From assembly GCA_900708905.1 (NCBI GenBank), contig CAADRB010000017.1, positions 1,950,251-2,014,250 on the forward strand: a stretch of DNA of 64,000 nt, given 5' to 3'. This DNA is from Hymenolepis diminuta. Taxonomy: Eukaryota; Platyhelminthes; Cestoda; Cyclophyllidea; Hymenolepididae. The notes under the pieces were generated by a model. That model did no database searches. It saw only the letters and a list, made by a program, of their open reading frames with translations, and had not been told where the DNA came from. Shown in pieces: positions 13,429-25,700 of this stretch. The number at the start of each line of letters is the position of its first letter. Positions within the stretch are counted from its first letter, which is position 1. Position numbers and translations under genes: made by a program.

Positions 13429-13744
13429 CTAAAATGACATGGATTTGAGATTAGACGAATTGGGCGAAGTGGATTGACGAGATCGGCGGGAGCTGAAGAA
13501 TTTATTGATACACGTTTTCAGACGTGACCCGACAGTGGGTGTTGTGGCGGCCTCGGGCAATTTCGGTGTGACTGTTTGACAGGTATCATTGGGGTTATCG
13601 GATGACATGCGAGGGAGAGGGGAGTTAAAGGGATATCGATACTCAGGATTGGGGTTAAATGCATCCGTAAAATCCAGGTTACTTGGGCGGATGGTTGGTG
13701 CATATGATCTTTTATGCGAGATGTAGCCATTACATCGGGTTTCT
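13429..13744 (-). CDS. SCHIP1: SCHIP1-like exon 9, last exon with stop
   Basis: 316 bases, phase 2 in, ending with TAG. The acceptor is TTTTTCATTTACAG. The correct frame (ETRCNGYISHKRSYAP at the start, NSSNLKSMSF at the end) is not the longest ATG-type frame here; another frame is also open and misleading. The tail is polar, Ser/Pro/Thr/Arg-rich with RSRQSTSPNSS, probably disordered and a phosphorylation target (inference). It extends well past the point where vertebrate SCHIP1 ends. No canonical AATAAA was seen just downstream. Confidence 0.7.
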
Positions 13745-16700
13745 CTGTAAATGAAAAATATCGCCTACTAATAAATTTAAGTAGCAAGTAAAAGATTCAT
13801 AAAATACACAGAGTTGAAGATCCAAGATGAGAAAATCGTAGGTAGATGGAAGTATAATGACGTCTGAATTTGAGGTGAAGCAAAAAATCATATTTCTTGA
13901 AAAGTTAATATTTATAACATTAAGCCAATGGGCAAAATGAATTATAATGTTTAAGTGAAGGTGAAAGTAGCACTCACGTTATAGATTTGTTGCCTTGAGA
14001 GACTGTTAGAAATATAAAAGTATAGAATTCAAAAGTCAAACCTCGTTATTATTACCCAATGTGGTAAAGTATTTGAATATTGGGAATCATAGGGTAATTC
14101 AGTATGGGTTAGGAGAAGTTGATCGAATAGAAGCACAAATTAAAGTAAACAATTCTTACAAAGTTTGATCTTTGGCGTCAGACTACACGCCTTTATCCCT
14201 CTAACGTTCTAGTATAAAATTACCCGGATATGCACTCTGCTTCCTGGGCGAGTTAATTTTCGCAGTGTTCAAAGCTTTTTGATCAGTCAGCCACTTCAAA
14301 CTCATGTTTTCAAATAGCCAAGATACTGGCGATAAAAGCTTATCACAGGTAATTACAGTTCTCTGAAGTTAAAATGTTATAATAAGGCCTACCAAACTTG
14401 ATGAATCTTCAAAATATAAACCATTTAAATAATTTTATAACAATATAAAATTTAAGATTGAGGATCTGTGGAATATCATACAAGGTGAAGAATTAAGAGA
14501 CATTTCTGATAGTTCTGAAATATTCAAGTAAATCATATATCGAATCGAGTCAATAGATTAAATGTCACTTTAAAAAAACCTACACTATTAATATATGAAC
14601 TAACGTAAATAGAATCGGCGCTATTATACAATCGTAAACAATTGGAAAAGAATTTGTCGAAAGTATTTACATTTGAAATAGAGGAGTTAAAGAATAGCAC
14701 AACAACTTACATAGCAACTCGATCCAGATATGCTTGTTTCTCTTCTTTCTCTAGGATTAAATCATCTCGTTTAGGAAGTTCATGCATAAGTTCCATGTTC
14801 TTTTCTGTAAATTTTAGGAAAAATACCCATTTGTAAGTCAATGCCACGTATTGCCAATAGAACCTACTGCATATTATATAAAAACTTGATTAAAAATTGC
14901 AGCTTATTTATTAATCGGACAAGGTCACCTAATTATCAAGATTGTGAACTCAGTTTAGATAAGATAACACACACACATATATATATATAAGCAAATATTC
15001 TACTCTGTATCTTCTTCGTTAAAAATTTCACTTCTTCAATTACAGTCATCTTTCTAAGCATGGTCGAAATAAAGGTCACCATCTTGATTAAGAGACTCGA
15101 ATTTAACTTTACTGACAATAGGATAGATGTTTGTGGATTTTAAAATTTCACACATATCAATAGGTCATGAATATGCTCGATACGTATGTAAACAACTTCG
15201 GGTGTGAAGCTGATTTAAAAGGAGTTTATTTGTAGAGTGAAGATTTGTTTGCTTTACAGTCCGGAGATGTATTTCATGTGAGAACACTTGTATAAAGAAG
15301 ATATTAGTTAAAAAGTCATTTTACATTAAAACATGAGTGAATTTGAGTTCTAAATTTCAAATTTGAGTATATAGAACGCTTCTGATACAATACATTTAAA
15401 CATTCATTTAGGATCCAATAATCTAGCGATTCTGAGATATTCTGTTACGGACTCAGCAGAACTCTGAACAAGTTACTTTAATAGGATATTTGAAATAAAC
15501 ATTTATCTTGAAAATACTATGTAGGAACTTTAGAAATCATTAAAAACATTATACATATAAATCAGTGAATTCTGTCGTGTTATTTTGAATGCTGACGGTA
15601 ATTCATCAATCAGTTTAACTGTAATATCTCTTTTCCCGAATTATAGTAACTGAAAGTCACTATTCTTTAGTAAAACTAGGAGAACAAGCATTATCCATTA
15701 ACGTATAATTATATTAATCCGTATAATAGTAGTCAACGAATAGTTAAATATTTAATCAATTATCTTGTTTTAGTTCGCAATTGAAGGGCAATTAAATCCC
15801 TACAACTTTGCCCTGGTAACCTACCACATGGACGTAAATGATCCAATAATCTTCCCACTGAGTGTCCACTATTTCCCTAAACCAATCGTCAATTTCTTTT
15901 CGCCCCACTTGACCGATTGCACTTCACCGCCCCCCATTCGATATGTAGTCGGAAAGGAGGAAAGCACAAATGGCCCACGTGTATATGTGAGAGGGATTAC
16001 CGACTATTGGAAAAGCCGGTTAAACTGACGAAATATCACATATCCATGGATTTGCATTTTTTCCCCTCTCGGAGAGTCGATTAAAAATTACCTCATTTAA
16101 ATAGTACACGGAAAATTCATTCAAAACACATGTTACTTATCTAATGCATGGTTTCCTTTGCATTGTTAATGTCAAGATTACTTTCATTTCATTTACGGGA
16201 GAGGTGGCTTTGGTAATCTCATCTAAATACTCTTGACGGTAAGAAGAAAATGAATCTCTGCGACATCACCAAATATTCAACTAAAACAGCTGAGTTTCTC
16301 GATGACGATATCCTCTAACCCAAGAGAAGTGTTGAAAAACACTTTCCTAACTAGGCTTAAGAATTATTATTAGTTGTATTGACTTATATACGAGGGGAAT
16401 AAAATACAAAATCATTGATTTGTTTGAATTCGATGAGATGAATTGGCGAAGACTTTCCTGTATCATTCGAATATATACTTCACAGTAAACAAAGAAACCA
16501 AAATGGTAGATTATAGAACCAATTGTTTCCAGTGTGCGGTAAATTAGCAAAGACTTTTTTATTCCAAATTACAAGTTAAAAGACGGGGAAAAATAAAATG
16601 ATGAAACTGGAGGATGACCATCTAATCATTTTCCGAAATTATTCTTTAATCACATTTTCCGTGAAAATAATTTGGATTTTCGCCCACGAGACTGTAGTGA

Positions 16701-19700
16701 TGTCTTTATGTCCCCATGACTCAAACCCCTACTGTCATGCCTTGACGAGATTATTGATTCTTCTTTTTTCAACAACTGTCCTGTTTTATCTGGTCTCATA
16801 CCCTCACGCGCCCCTGCCCAAGTGACTCATAAACCGTCTAGTACTTCCACTCACCCTACACATGTAGACACACTTGTCAGTTATCGGCCCGTGTGCTGCC
16901 CTATCATTTCCTCTCCACTTTCACTTACACAGCTTTTTGTGTTCTACTTTTTGGGACTGCTGTTTTGTAACTCCTAAAATGGTGACTTCGGTTCTTTTTA
17001 CTTCTACTTCAACAAAATACATTTTAAAACTGGTAAAATTTAGCACTACAGTTCGATTGCGCTGTTGCCCCTCAGGTCGTAACATATCTATTGATATCAT
17101 CAGCTATTTATAAATCTATCAGAAACAAGAGTAAAAAGAAATTGACACAAAATTAGATACATATATTCGCTTTGACCGCAATTAGATTATAAACACCTAG
17201 GTCTTTTCTGAAGCAAAGTTTGTTATAGATATTTATTGGTTAGTGATTGCTTGAAGGAGGGGATATAGTTCCGGTCATCGATCTCACTATTAACCATTAA
17301 CTCTGTTTTCTCTTGCTCTGTCCACACTAGAACTCCAAGACTATTTCTTCTAGGCATACTATATCATAATATAATAAATATTCTTAGCCTCAATATTCCC
17401 TTCAACTAAATGCTGCGCAGTTGTTACGCAACGTGCCGAGTCAGATAGGCGATTTTATATGTAAGGAAATAAGCCATCCTCTTAACGATAGTCCGGTCAT
17501 TGTTAACAGCTGTTTTAGTTCCTTATTAATTTGACTAAACTGCGTGAGGAAGCATGACTTTGCGCCTAAGAGAGAAAAAACCAGGCCGCTTACATTAAAA
17601 CCTTTATTATCTGATGGTCCCTTGGTTTTTATTAACCATTAGCGCAACCTAATTAGTGCCTTTCGTGCAAGTTAGTATAAACCAACTAAACATGAGAAAG
17701 ATCAGTTTTCAGACAAAATTAATCCTCTTTAAGAAGTTGTAATTTGTCGCACTTTGGTAGCGTCTACCCAGTGACCTGAAAATTACGCTCTACGTCCACA
17801 GAAATATTAGCCGACCTTAGTGCTGGTGGTGGTGGTGGTGGATTAAAGTGCTAAAAGTACTTTCACACGATCTGGATTGCTTTCAGAGTTTAATGGCAAT
17901 TTATTTCGCCTGACTCTAATGTAAATCAATTTAAATCCATTGTCCTAATGGAGTAATAAAGAGAATAGGTAAATATACATGATCATAAATGCTATTTTAG
18001 CATGATACACTGCATATGAAGTGTGTTTGACAAATATTTTGGAAATAGTTATTTCGAGAATGCTGAAAAATAACGTCTAAAATATAAACTCAATCATATT
18101 TCTTACTCAACCTCAACTATTAACAGTTCATTGAAAAAAGAGATCTTATCTGCATTTTTCAGTGGGATCAGTTACGAATCAGTGGGATATGAGCAATAAT
18201 AATTTCAATGTTNNNNNNNNNNNNNNTCTAGAAGTCACTTTCCAACATTCATAATAGTGCAACCTCATTGGAGAGAAAGTTGACTTATATCATCCCCTAT
18301 AATTAACCAGACTTAACTAGTGTGATTGGCTATTCCGATTACTGGGTATGCACTAGTGAGTGTCGAACCCGTAACTTCGAAGGCGATTGAGTTAGAAGCT
18401 ACGTTATCGGCTCAAAGGAGAGGATGTTCTAAAAGCAGATCGTGGGTGACGACAGATCCACAGAGCCAGCCATATTCGAGAATGTCGCATATAGTCGGAA
18501 AGAACTGTAATAACATTGAAATTTAAATACGGGTGGTCCAATTTACTTTTCAGGAGTTTTACAATGTCCTACCTAACCGCTTTTCTGCTTATTTGCTGAG
18601 GCTCTGATGACTGCCTTCTCCATTCTCTTCTAATAGAAGCATTCAACTTGAGTCTCCGTCAGTTTCTTGTGTTATTTTAATGAAGATCGCTGACACTTAA
18701 ATGAAGTAATAGTTCCGCAAGTTTCCCCCGTTTTACATCTTTTAATCTTATAGCGATAGCCTTCCCTAAACAGACGTTCTTTCTGTATTATTAGGACTAG
18801 ACAAGTACACGGTAAGACCGCAGTAACAACGCTAGCCCAATTTTAATCTATAAATTTGCTGAAAACTGTAATGCTCTTCAGTTGGTATTCATAAATGTCT
18901 GGAAATTGGCAAATATAAATAACAAATAATAATTATTCTACCACAAAGGCATCAACTTACGACTAATTTGATCTAGCAAATCGTTGATAATCAGTTGAAT
19001 TTGGGGAAGTGAAAATTTGGCTAGCGACTGGGGTGACAGCATTCCGTCTTCTGTTTCAATTACTCCGAGCTAAATAAAGTCAGAAAGTTATAAGTAGTGT
19101 ATTGTAAAATATAACAGATGATTGACGACTCTACCTATTTGTCGCAATGCATTTAAAGATAAACATTACATATATATATATATATATATAAATTACAACG
19201 GAACAAGTTTCTTACGAGCTCAGACGTTGTTGCCGAGAGAAAGCTAACCCTAACCAGCGGCTTTTTTGCCTAGAAAAAGCGAAAGACAAATTTTAGCAAA
19301 ATGGCTATAAAATGTGAAATTCGAGCATTTAAAATAATTATATATATTTTCCTCTTCTTTCTAAATAGCTGCAAGTGGTATTGTCTTGCTGAGCTCAATT
19401 ATGTTCCATTATGTTAAAATTCAAGTGATAGTGTGCTAGAGATTAGCCATCGGAAGATATCTTGAATTTTATACTTGGTACGCTAGACCAATATGCTATG
19501 ACCTGTATCTGGAAATTGAAATGTAGAAAACCGGAAAGATTGAGAATTCGCAGGAGGTAAGATAATTTTGATGCGTAATTTACTTTATTCGTGTCTATCC
19601 CATCATTCTTTGGCCTGAAAGTAAACTGTTCTCTTGCTACTCGTGTTTAAAAGCTTCTTTATGATTGAAAGTGACATTTTTCGCCTTGATATAGGTAGCA

Positions 19701-22700
19701 TTAGTAGATTTGGACTCCCCCAAATCTACGGAGTACAAATTCACACGGACTTGGTGTAATCAGGTAACAATACAAGAACGTACGATTTTTAGTTCATAAG
19801 AAATATTGTACAGGCATAATAGACCTATTCAAACACCTTCATTTACTTAATGAAAATAATAATAAAGACTAACAATACCCCTTGAAAATAATTTAATACA
19901 TAAACAAAAAAAATGTCAACCTTATACGTGATCTCCTGTTTCAAAGCTATTTCTATACATCTGCTTAAACATCATTTCAGGAAAAATCCTCAAGACTATA
20001 TTAAGCACGCAAAACGTGGCCTAAATAAAGTTTTGGCGCCAATTTTAAAATTTGAAACTTTCAGACATTTTTTTTCAATTTTTCTTAAAATAATATTCTT
20101 AAAATACGTCAGTTAACTTTGACATTTTTATCCGAACTTCGTGTACTTTTCCACGATTTTGAAGTGGTGTTGCGCAGATGACATTATCCTTCAGGAAGAA
20201 CTGAAATTTTGACCCAGTTAAAAGTTCGTCTCTCCAAGAACTTTTATTTCAAATACTTAAAGAAGGAGGTAGCAACCTTTTAAGCCGTAAGATCAATGCA
20301 CTTTTAGTTTTAATTTCATCTTAGTGATGTAGATATTTTCAGAAACATAGAGGATTTTATACACCTAAGGAGGAAGCGTAATCATATAATAATACGAGAC
20401 AGTATAATAATTCCTTATTTCGCACCAACGAGGATGGCTAATGTAACAATTTGAACAGGAAGGCATGTGGCTGGCTAAGTGGAGGTGGGTGGCTGCGTCA
20501 TGATGTTTATCTCCTACGCAAGATTTTATGAAAAATAACGATGGCTTTAAACACTCTTTAGCTATTGAGAGGGCTACGTTATCCTAATCGGTATCCTTGG
20601 AAAGGCGCAGCAATAGAAAAATTAATCCTGGAGAATTTCTTAATCGAGAGAATTAGTAGAATAATAGAGATATGGAGTAAATGGGAGATCAAAGTGGCCT
20701 TTCTCATCTGAGTTCTGGATTCATTAGATTATTCATTTCGTTTGCCTTTTAGACACAGTACATTGCGTAATGTCTAACATTCCATCACCAAACTTCAGGA
20801 TTTGGCGCCTATATTCGTGAGTGATATTTCAATTCTACAATGTTCATAGCTGATTGAATTATTGATTAAACTGTAATCCTGATCATACATTCTTAACAAA
20901 CCTGTCGATATAGACAGCTCAAAGGGGGCAATTAATAATAAAATGTTTCTAAATCTGACAGAGCCAATAAACTTTACTCAATATGAAATTATGCAACACT
21001 TAGAAGTATTCCTCATTAAAATAGGAAGAATACAATTTAATTCTTTTGATGATGGGAAAGTACCCACTTCAATACTGAAATATATTATTCTGTCTCCTGA
21101 AAATTAATTTTAATGGAATTCGCACTTAACACATAAAACCTTATTGAAAGCGATTCAAAGAATTTATGGGTACAAAAGAGAAATATGTACAAAACATGAA
21201 ATGTACCAACTGCGTGTTACTTTTTGTGAAAACCTAGAAACGTTTTGGCATTGAAATCCAACGAAAATGAATTGTCCGCCAACTGTGAATTGCACAACCA
21301 TTCCATGAAAATTTCATATAAAAACAATGACCAATCAACTCTCCACTGATGATACATGTAATCAAGATAAAAATACTAGATTATATAAGGGGAACTCTAG
21401 ATCAATAACTCTGTGTCCAAAATCAAACATGTATTTAGATTCAGGAGCAGATGTAAACAAACATAAATCAAATAATTTATAATGGTATTATGCATATAAT
21501 CTTTCAGTGAAACTACCAGATAGTGATGAAAAGAAAATATTTATGTATCTAATAAATCTCCTAATTAATAAAAGGAGAAAAATTTACACAAAATCTTGTT
21601 TGGAATGTACTGATCGAAAGAAAGCCCACTGGACTTATACGAGATAATAAGCCCTTTAAATACATCTGGAAATTTCTTACCCTAAACGCATCTCTCAAAC
21701 CCTCGATTTGAAGGTCACAAAACAGTGCCTTTTTGACTGTCAAATGGGTAAACAAATTTAATACACTTTATTGGTCAATTGTATTTATTGCGAAACTTTG
21801 AATAGGGTAAATTAAGATACGTTATGAAATAAAATAGCCGATGCCTTTATGAAGAGGTTTTTATGGTCAACATTTAATTGGAATAAAATTAATTTCGAAG
21901 TTATTTATAGGATAGGATTAATAATGTCGCTGAAAAAGTCAAGCGACAAAGAAACCACCTCAAAGTTTAGAACAAATCTCATAAAACTCCTATTGAAAAC
22001 GTTAAATAATCACCTGCCTATGGAAAATAATCGAAAGCTATTCGCTCAGATTCGTTTAATCCATTGAGAAGGAAATTAATTCGTGAACGCAAGGGATCGC
22101 TAACCTCATGCAGATGACATTTACAAGGTAGTTTTTGAAATGTCAGATTCGCACAAGAAAAGATAACGTTTCAGGTATGTGGCAAGCTACTTTTTGCCTC
22201 TGTGCCTACCTTGGTATTTGATGAACTTGGTATTATGGAGCTGCTGAGATCTTTGTCACGGATATCCAAAGTTGAATCACTCTCCTTGGTCATCGACTGA
22301 CCCCCACTCGTAAAAGGATCGTCTTCATCATCTTCATCAGAGAATTCTGTTCCAAAGCAGATTCTGAAGTAACTTGAATTGTTCACCTAAAACAGATTTC
22401 AAAGCTCCATTTATATTAAAATTTAAGCACCATAGGCTAATTTTGGTACCTCTTTGGAGAACTTGAAAGAGAAGAAGTCAAAATGGCAGCCCAGCCTTAC
22501 GAAGTAATTATGATTGCAATAAAGTTGGAGTAAGAATAACCTGAAATGATTACTCTAAACCGGATTAGAAATCAACGCATCGGAAACTGATACACACGCG
22601 TCGATGCACCGGAGCGCAAAGCGGATAGCACAGATTACCAGGACTAAATTATCTTAACACTGTTATGATACTATGTTGATAGTCACAAATCCGAGCTTCG

Positions 22701-25700
22701 GTTTTTATTTAAGGTAAGGGCCTGGAGAATGGCTTCTTTAGCCCTTTCATATTATTTTGTGAAAGTTCAAGAAAAATAAAATTAAAGCGGGAAGGGTATT
22801 TGAAGCAAACTAGTGGGAAGAGGAAGATCTTTGACGTAATCTACAAAATGTAATTATTTGCTAAAGTAATTTATTTTACTATCACGTGTCGAGTTCAGAA
22901 TTTGTGAAAGAAGCTTAAAAATTGTGTCCACTACAAAAGTTTTTTGTTTACAAATTACAGTGAAAGTGAACTTTTGCCTACAAATAGAAGAGAAAAAGTG
23001 ACTTAATATTGCTATAAACTCAAGAAGCCAACAAAAATCCAAATCCATAATCGGGAATGCAATGACAGTTGAAGACTCTGAGATATTTTATGATCACGTT
23101 TGCATATTTACATAAAATAACATTCTTAATAGAATGAATTTTAGACGAACCAACCTTTTCAAGGGTCTTCGGGTTGAAATCCGCAGCCATTGACTTGGGA
23201 TATTCAATTGAGAGCCTGATCGATTTCCTATCGCCCCAGTTAACATTTCGTTTTCTCGACTTTAAAGGAAAAAACACCAGTTAAATGCTTACTATTCATC
23301 CCTAGATAGATATCTTAATTAAAGAATTAAACAGTTTTACATTCATAAATTACTATGGTAAGTTATTATTAAAGTAATTAATATTGAATTAGATCATTAG
23401 TATATTTTTGAATTCGCTGTCATTAATCAACGTCTAATTAAATTAAATGATTGATACAAATAGAGAAGATCTTTCCCTGCTGACTTAAAAGCGCAATTTA
23501 AAACGCTTAAAGTGAAAAATTACCTTCGGTGGGGGAGACTCATTTACAGGGGTCTTGTCGGGTTTATTATGTGATAGCACTTCTGGAGAAATCTTCACAT
23601 TATCAACAGAATAGCATTCATTTTCGGATCGGAGTAGTGAGGAATCTGTTTGGCCATAGAAGCTTTCTGAGGTAAGCATGCATGAGGAGATAACGCTGTC
23701 AGATTCACCGTAGGATGACTGTAAGAGAGAACAAAAGTAAGATTATTATTAGTTAATATCACATTCTGGATTTTATTTTAATCCTTAGCCCTAGTAAAAC
23801 ATCCCATGCTGATTAAAACTTCTTGGATAGTAAAGAGGTATTCTGGAGTCACTTTGATGAAAAAATCCCTCTAATCAACTTGAATTTAACAGTGGATTCA
23901 GTCAGCCGCATCAATCCATTCAAACATCACTGGCGTTCAATATCTAAGGAGATTGTTATTGAACTTAATTCAAATTAAATTCTTAATTGCATATCAGCTA
24001 CTAATCGAAGTTTGTTTAAAAAGCGCACTATCAGAAAGGAATTTGCTTTAGCGGTGTCAGATTTAACTTCACATTAAATGTTGTTGGCGTTGGGGTTTGA
24101 TAAGTCTTCAGTCTATAAAATGACTCGTTCAACATTCCTGAATCCACCTGAAAATGTTTTATTCACTTGTAAATTTAGTATCCTAATTTAACTTTTATAG
24201 ACGGGTCGAGGATTTTACCATGCAAATTTGAAATCGGAAAAGTCATTCATATAAAAGGTCAAATAAAACATACAGGAAGAATAAGCGTCAAAATAATAAC
24301 TTCATCCACTACCTATGTTGTGTTTAAAGAATTAAATAAAAGGGCAGGATTACAAAATCACATCTAAAAAATAACGAATAATGATTTTACAGAAGTGTAT
24401 TATGGACAGATTGGATTTTCCCAATTAGTAGAGATAGCTTTCATCGAAATGTAATGACGTCCAAGGCTGTTACGGAAAAATGCACCCTAACACTCATTGT
24501 GAAGCCTCCAATTATACGAATCTGATCACTTTGTTGATTAATATTAACTACCACATTGAATCCATGCTTTCTAGATTGACAGATGGGTACACCATCGGGA
24601 CACTTAAGTTCAAATGCAGCAAACAGAATAAATTGAATATCTAAATAACATAAATAGATATTTACGTATTTGAATGTTAATTAAAATGCCAGGTACCGTA
24701 TAAAATTCCTTATTTAATCCATAATCTGCTTTTGAGTTACGATTTTGTCTACCCCTCTGTGGAGACCTTGATTTAGCGTAATTTGAAACAGGAGATTGAG
24801 ATATATATCAATAATTCGGTGGACAAAGGGCGTTCCTTATGTCAGTAGCTGGGTACATAAAGTTTACCTATAACGGGAATAGATTATCATCACCAAGATT
24901 TCAGTTAGAAGAATCATGATGTAGGGTATGATTTGACCGTCGTACTTTTAAATGAAATATTAACAGTATCATTAGACCGATCTAGACTTTTTGGCTAAAT
25001 ATTATAGACGTTCCATTTAGCGTTAGGATTAATCACGAAGACATGTTTTAGGTTTTAATTAATATTTTCACCTGTCTACAATTAGCTGTCTCGACAAGTC
25101 AGTTATATGATCATATGTTGGAGGATTACGTGTTTGGCAAGTAACTATAACAGAGCATGATTGGGTAGAGGGAAAACTTTCCACATATACCGCGGATAAA
25201 TATGATTAATGTTTGCGCCTTCTGTCGTGTCAGCGTGATTACTAAGCCACTAGACCACCCTACCCTATTCCACTCCAACCTTGTCTTTGGTACATTTGGC
25301 CAAACAGTGGAAGAAGATGAAAGGCATGTGTCACAACTGCGCACAGTCATCGTTCCTCTCTTTGTGGCTTGTAAAGGGAGAAATTAAAATATTTGGCGAA
25401 GTTAAGACTGCACCTGGATTGTGTTCATTCAAAATTAATGAATGGTATAGAAGCTACAGGATTATTGATAAAAAATAACTTCCAAACCATTTTAAAGCGT
25501 TTTTCGGCCTGACAGATAGAATTATGATGCCCCCTTGGTGAGAAACCCAAATTCTACTACTACTTTCATTGGCTAAAATTAAACAGTGAGGTTGACCATT
25601 CCGCCCACTGGATGTGCACTGATGAATATCGATCTCATGACCTCTGTAAAAACATGTTGTCATGTAAATCTCAGATTAGAACTCCAATCCCCTAAAGGTT

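Noticed and set aside
13518..13787. 89-codon minus-strand ORF
   Set aside because: Wrong frame. The same DNA in another frame is SCHIP1-like exon 9, which fits the neighbouring exon in phase and has a better composition.
14642..14836. Plus-strand acceptor and 64-codon ORF with a GTAAGT at its end
   Set aside because: The minus strand of the same DNA is SCHIP1-like exon 8, supported by both splice sites, phases and homology.
25205..25265. Possible tRNA gene
   Set aside because: Only an A-box-like head is present. No B-box, anticodon arm or acceptor pairing could be found; treated as a SINE fragment.
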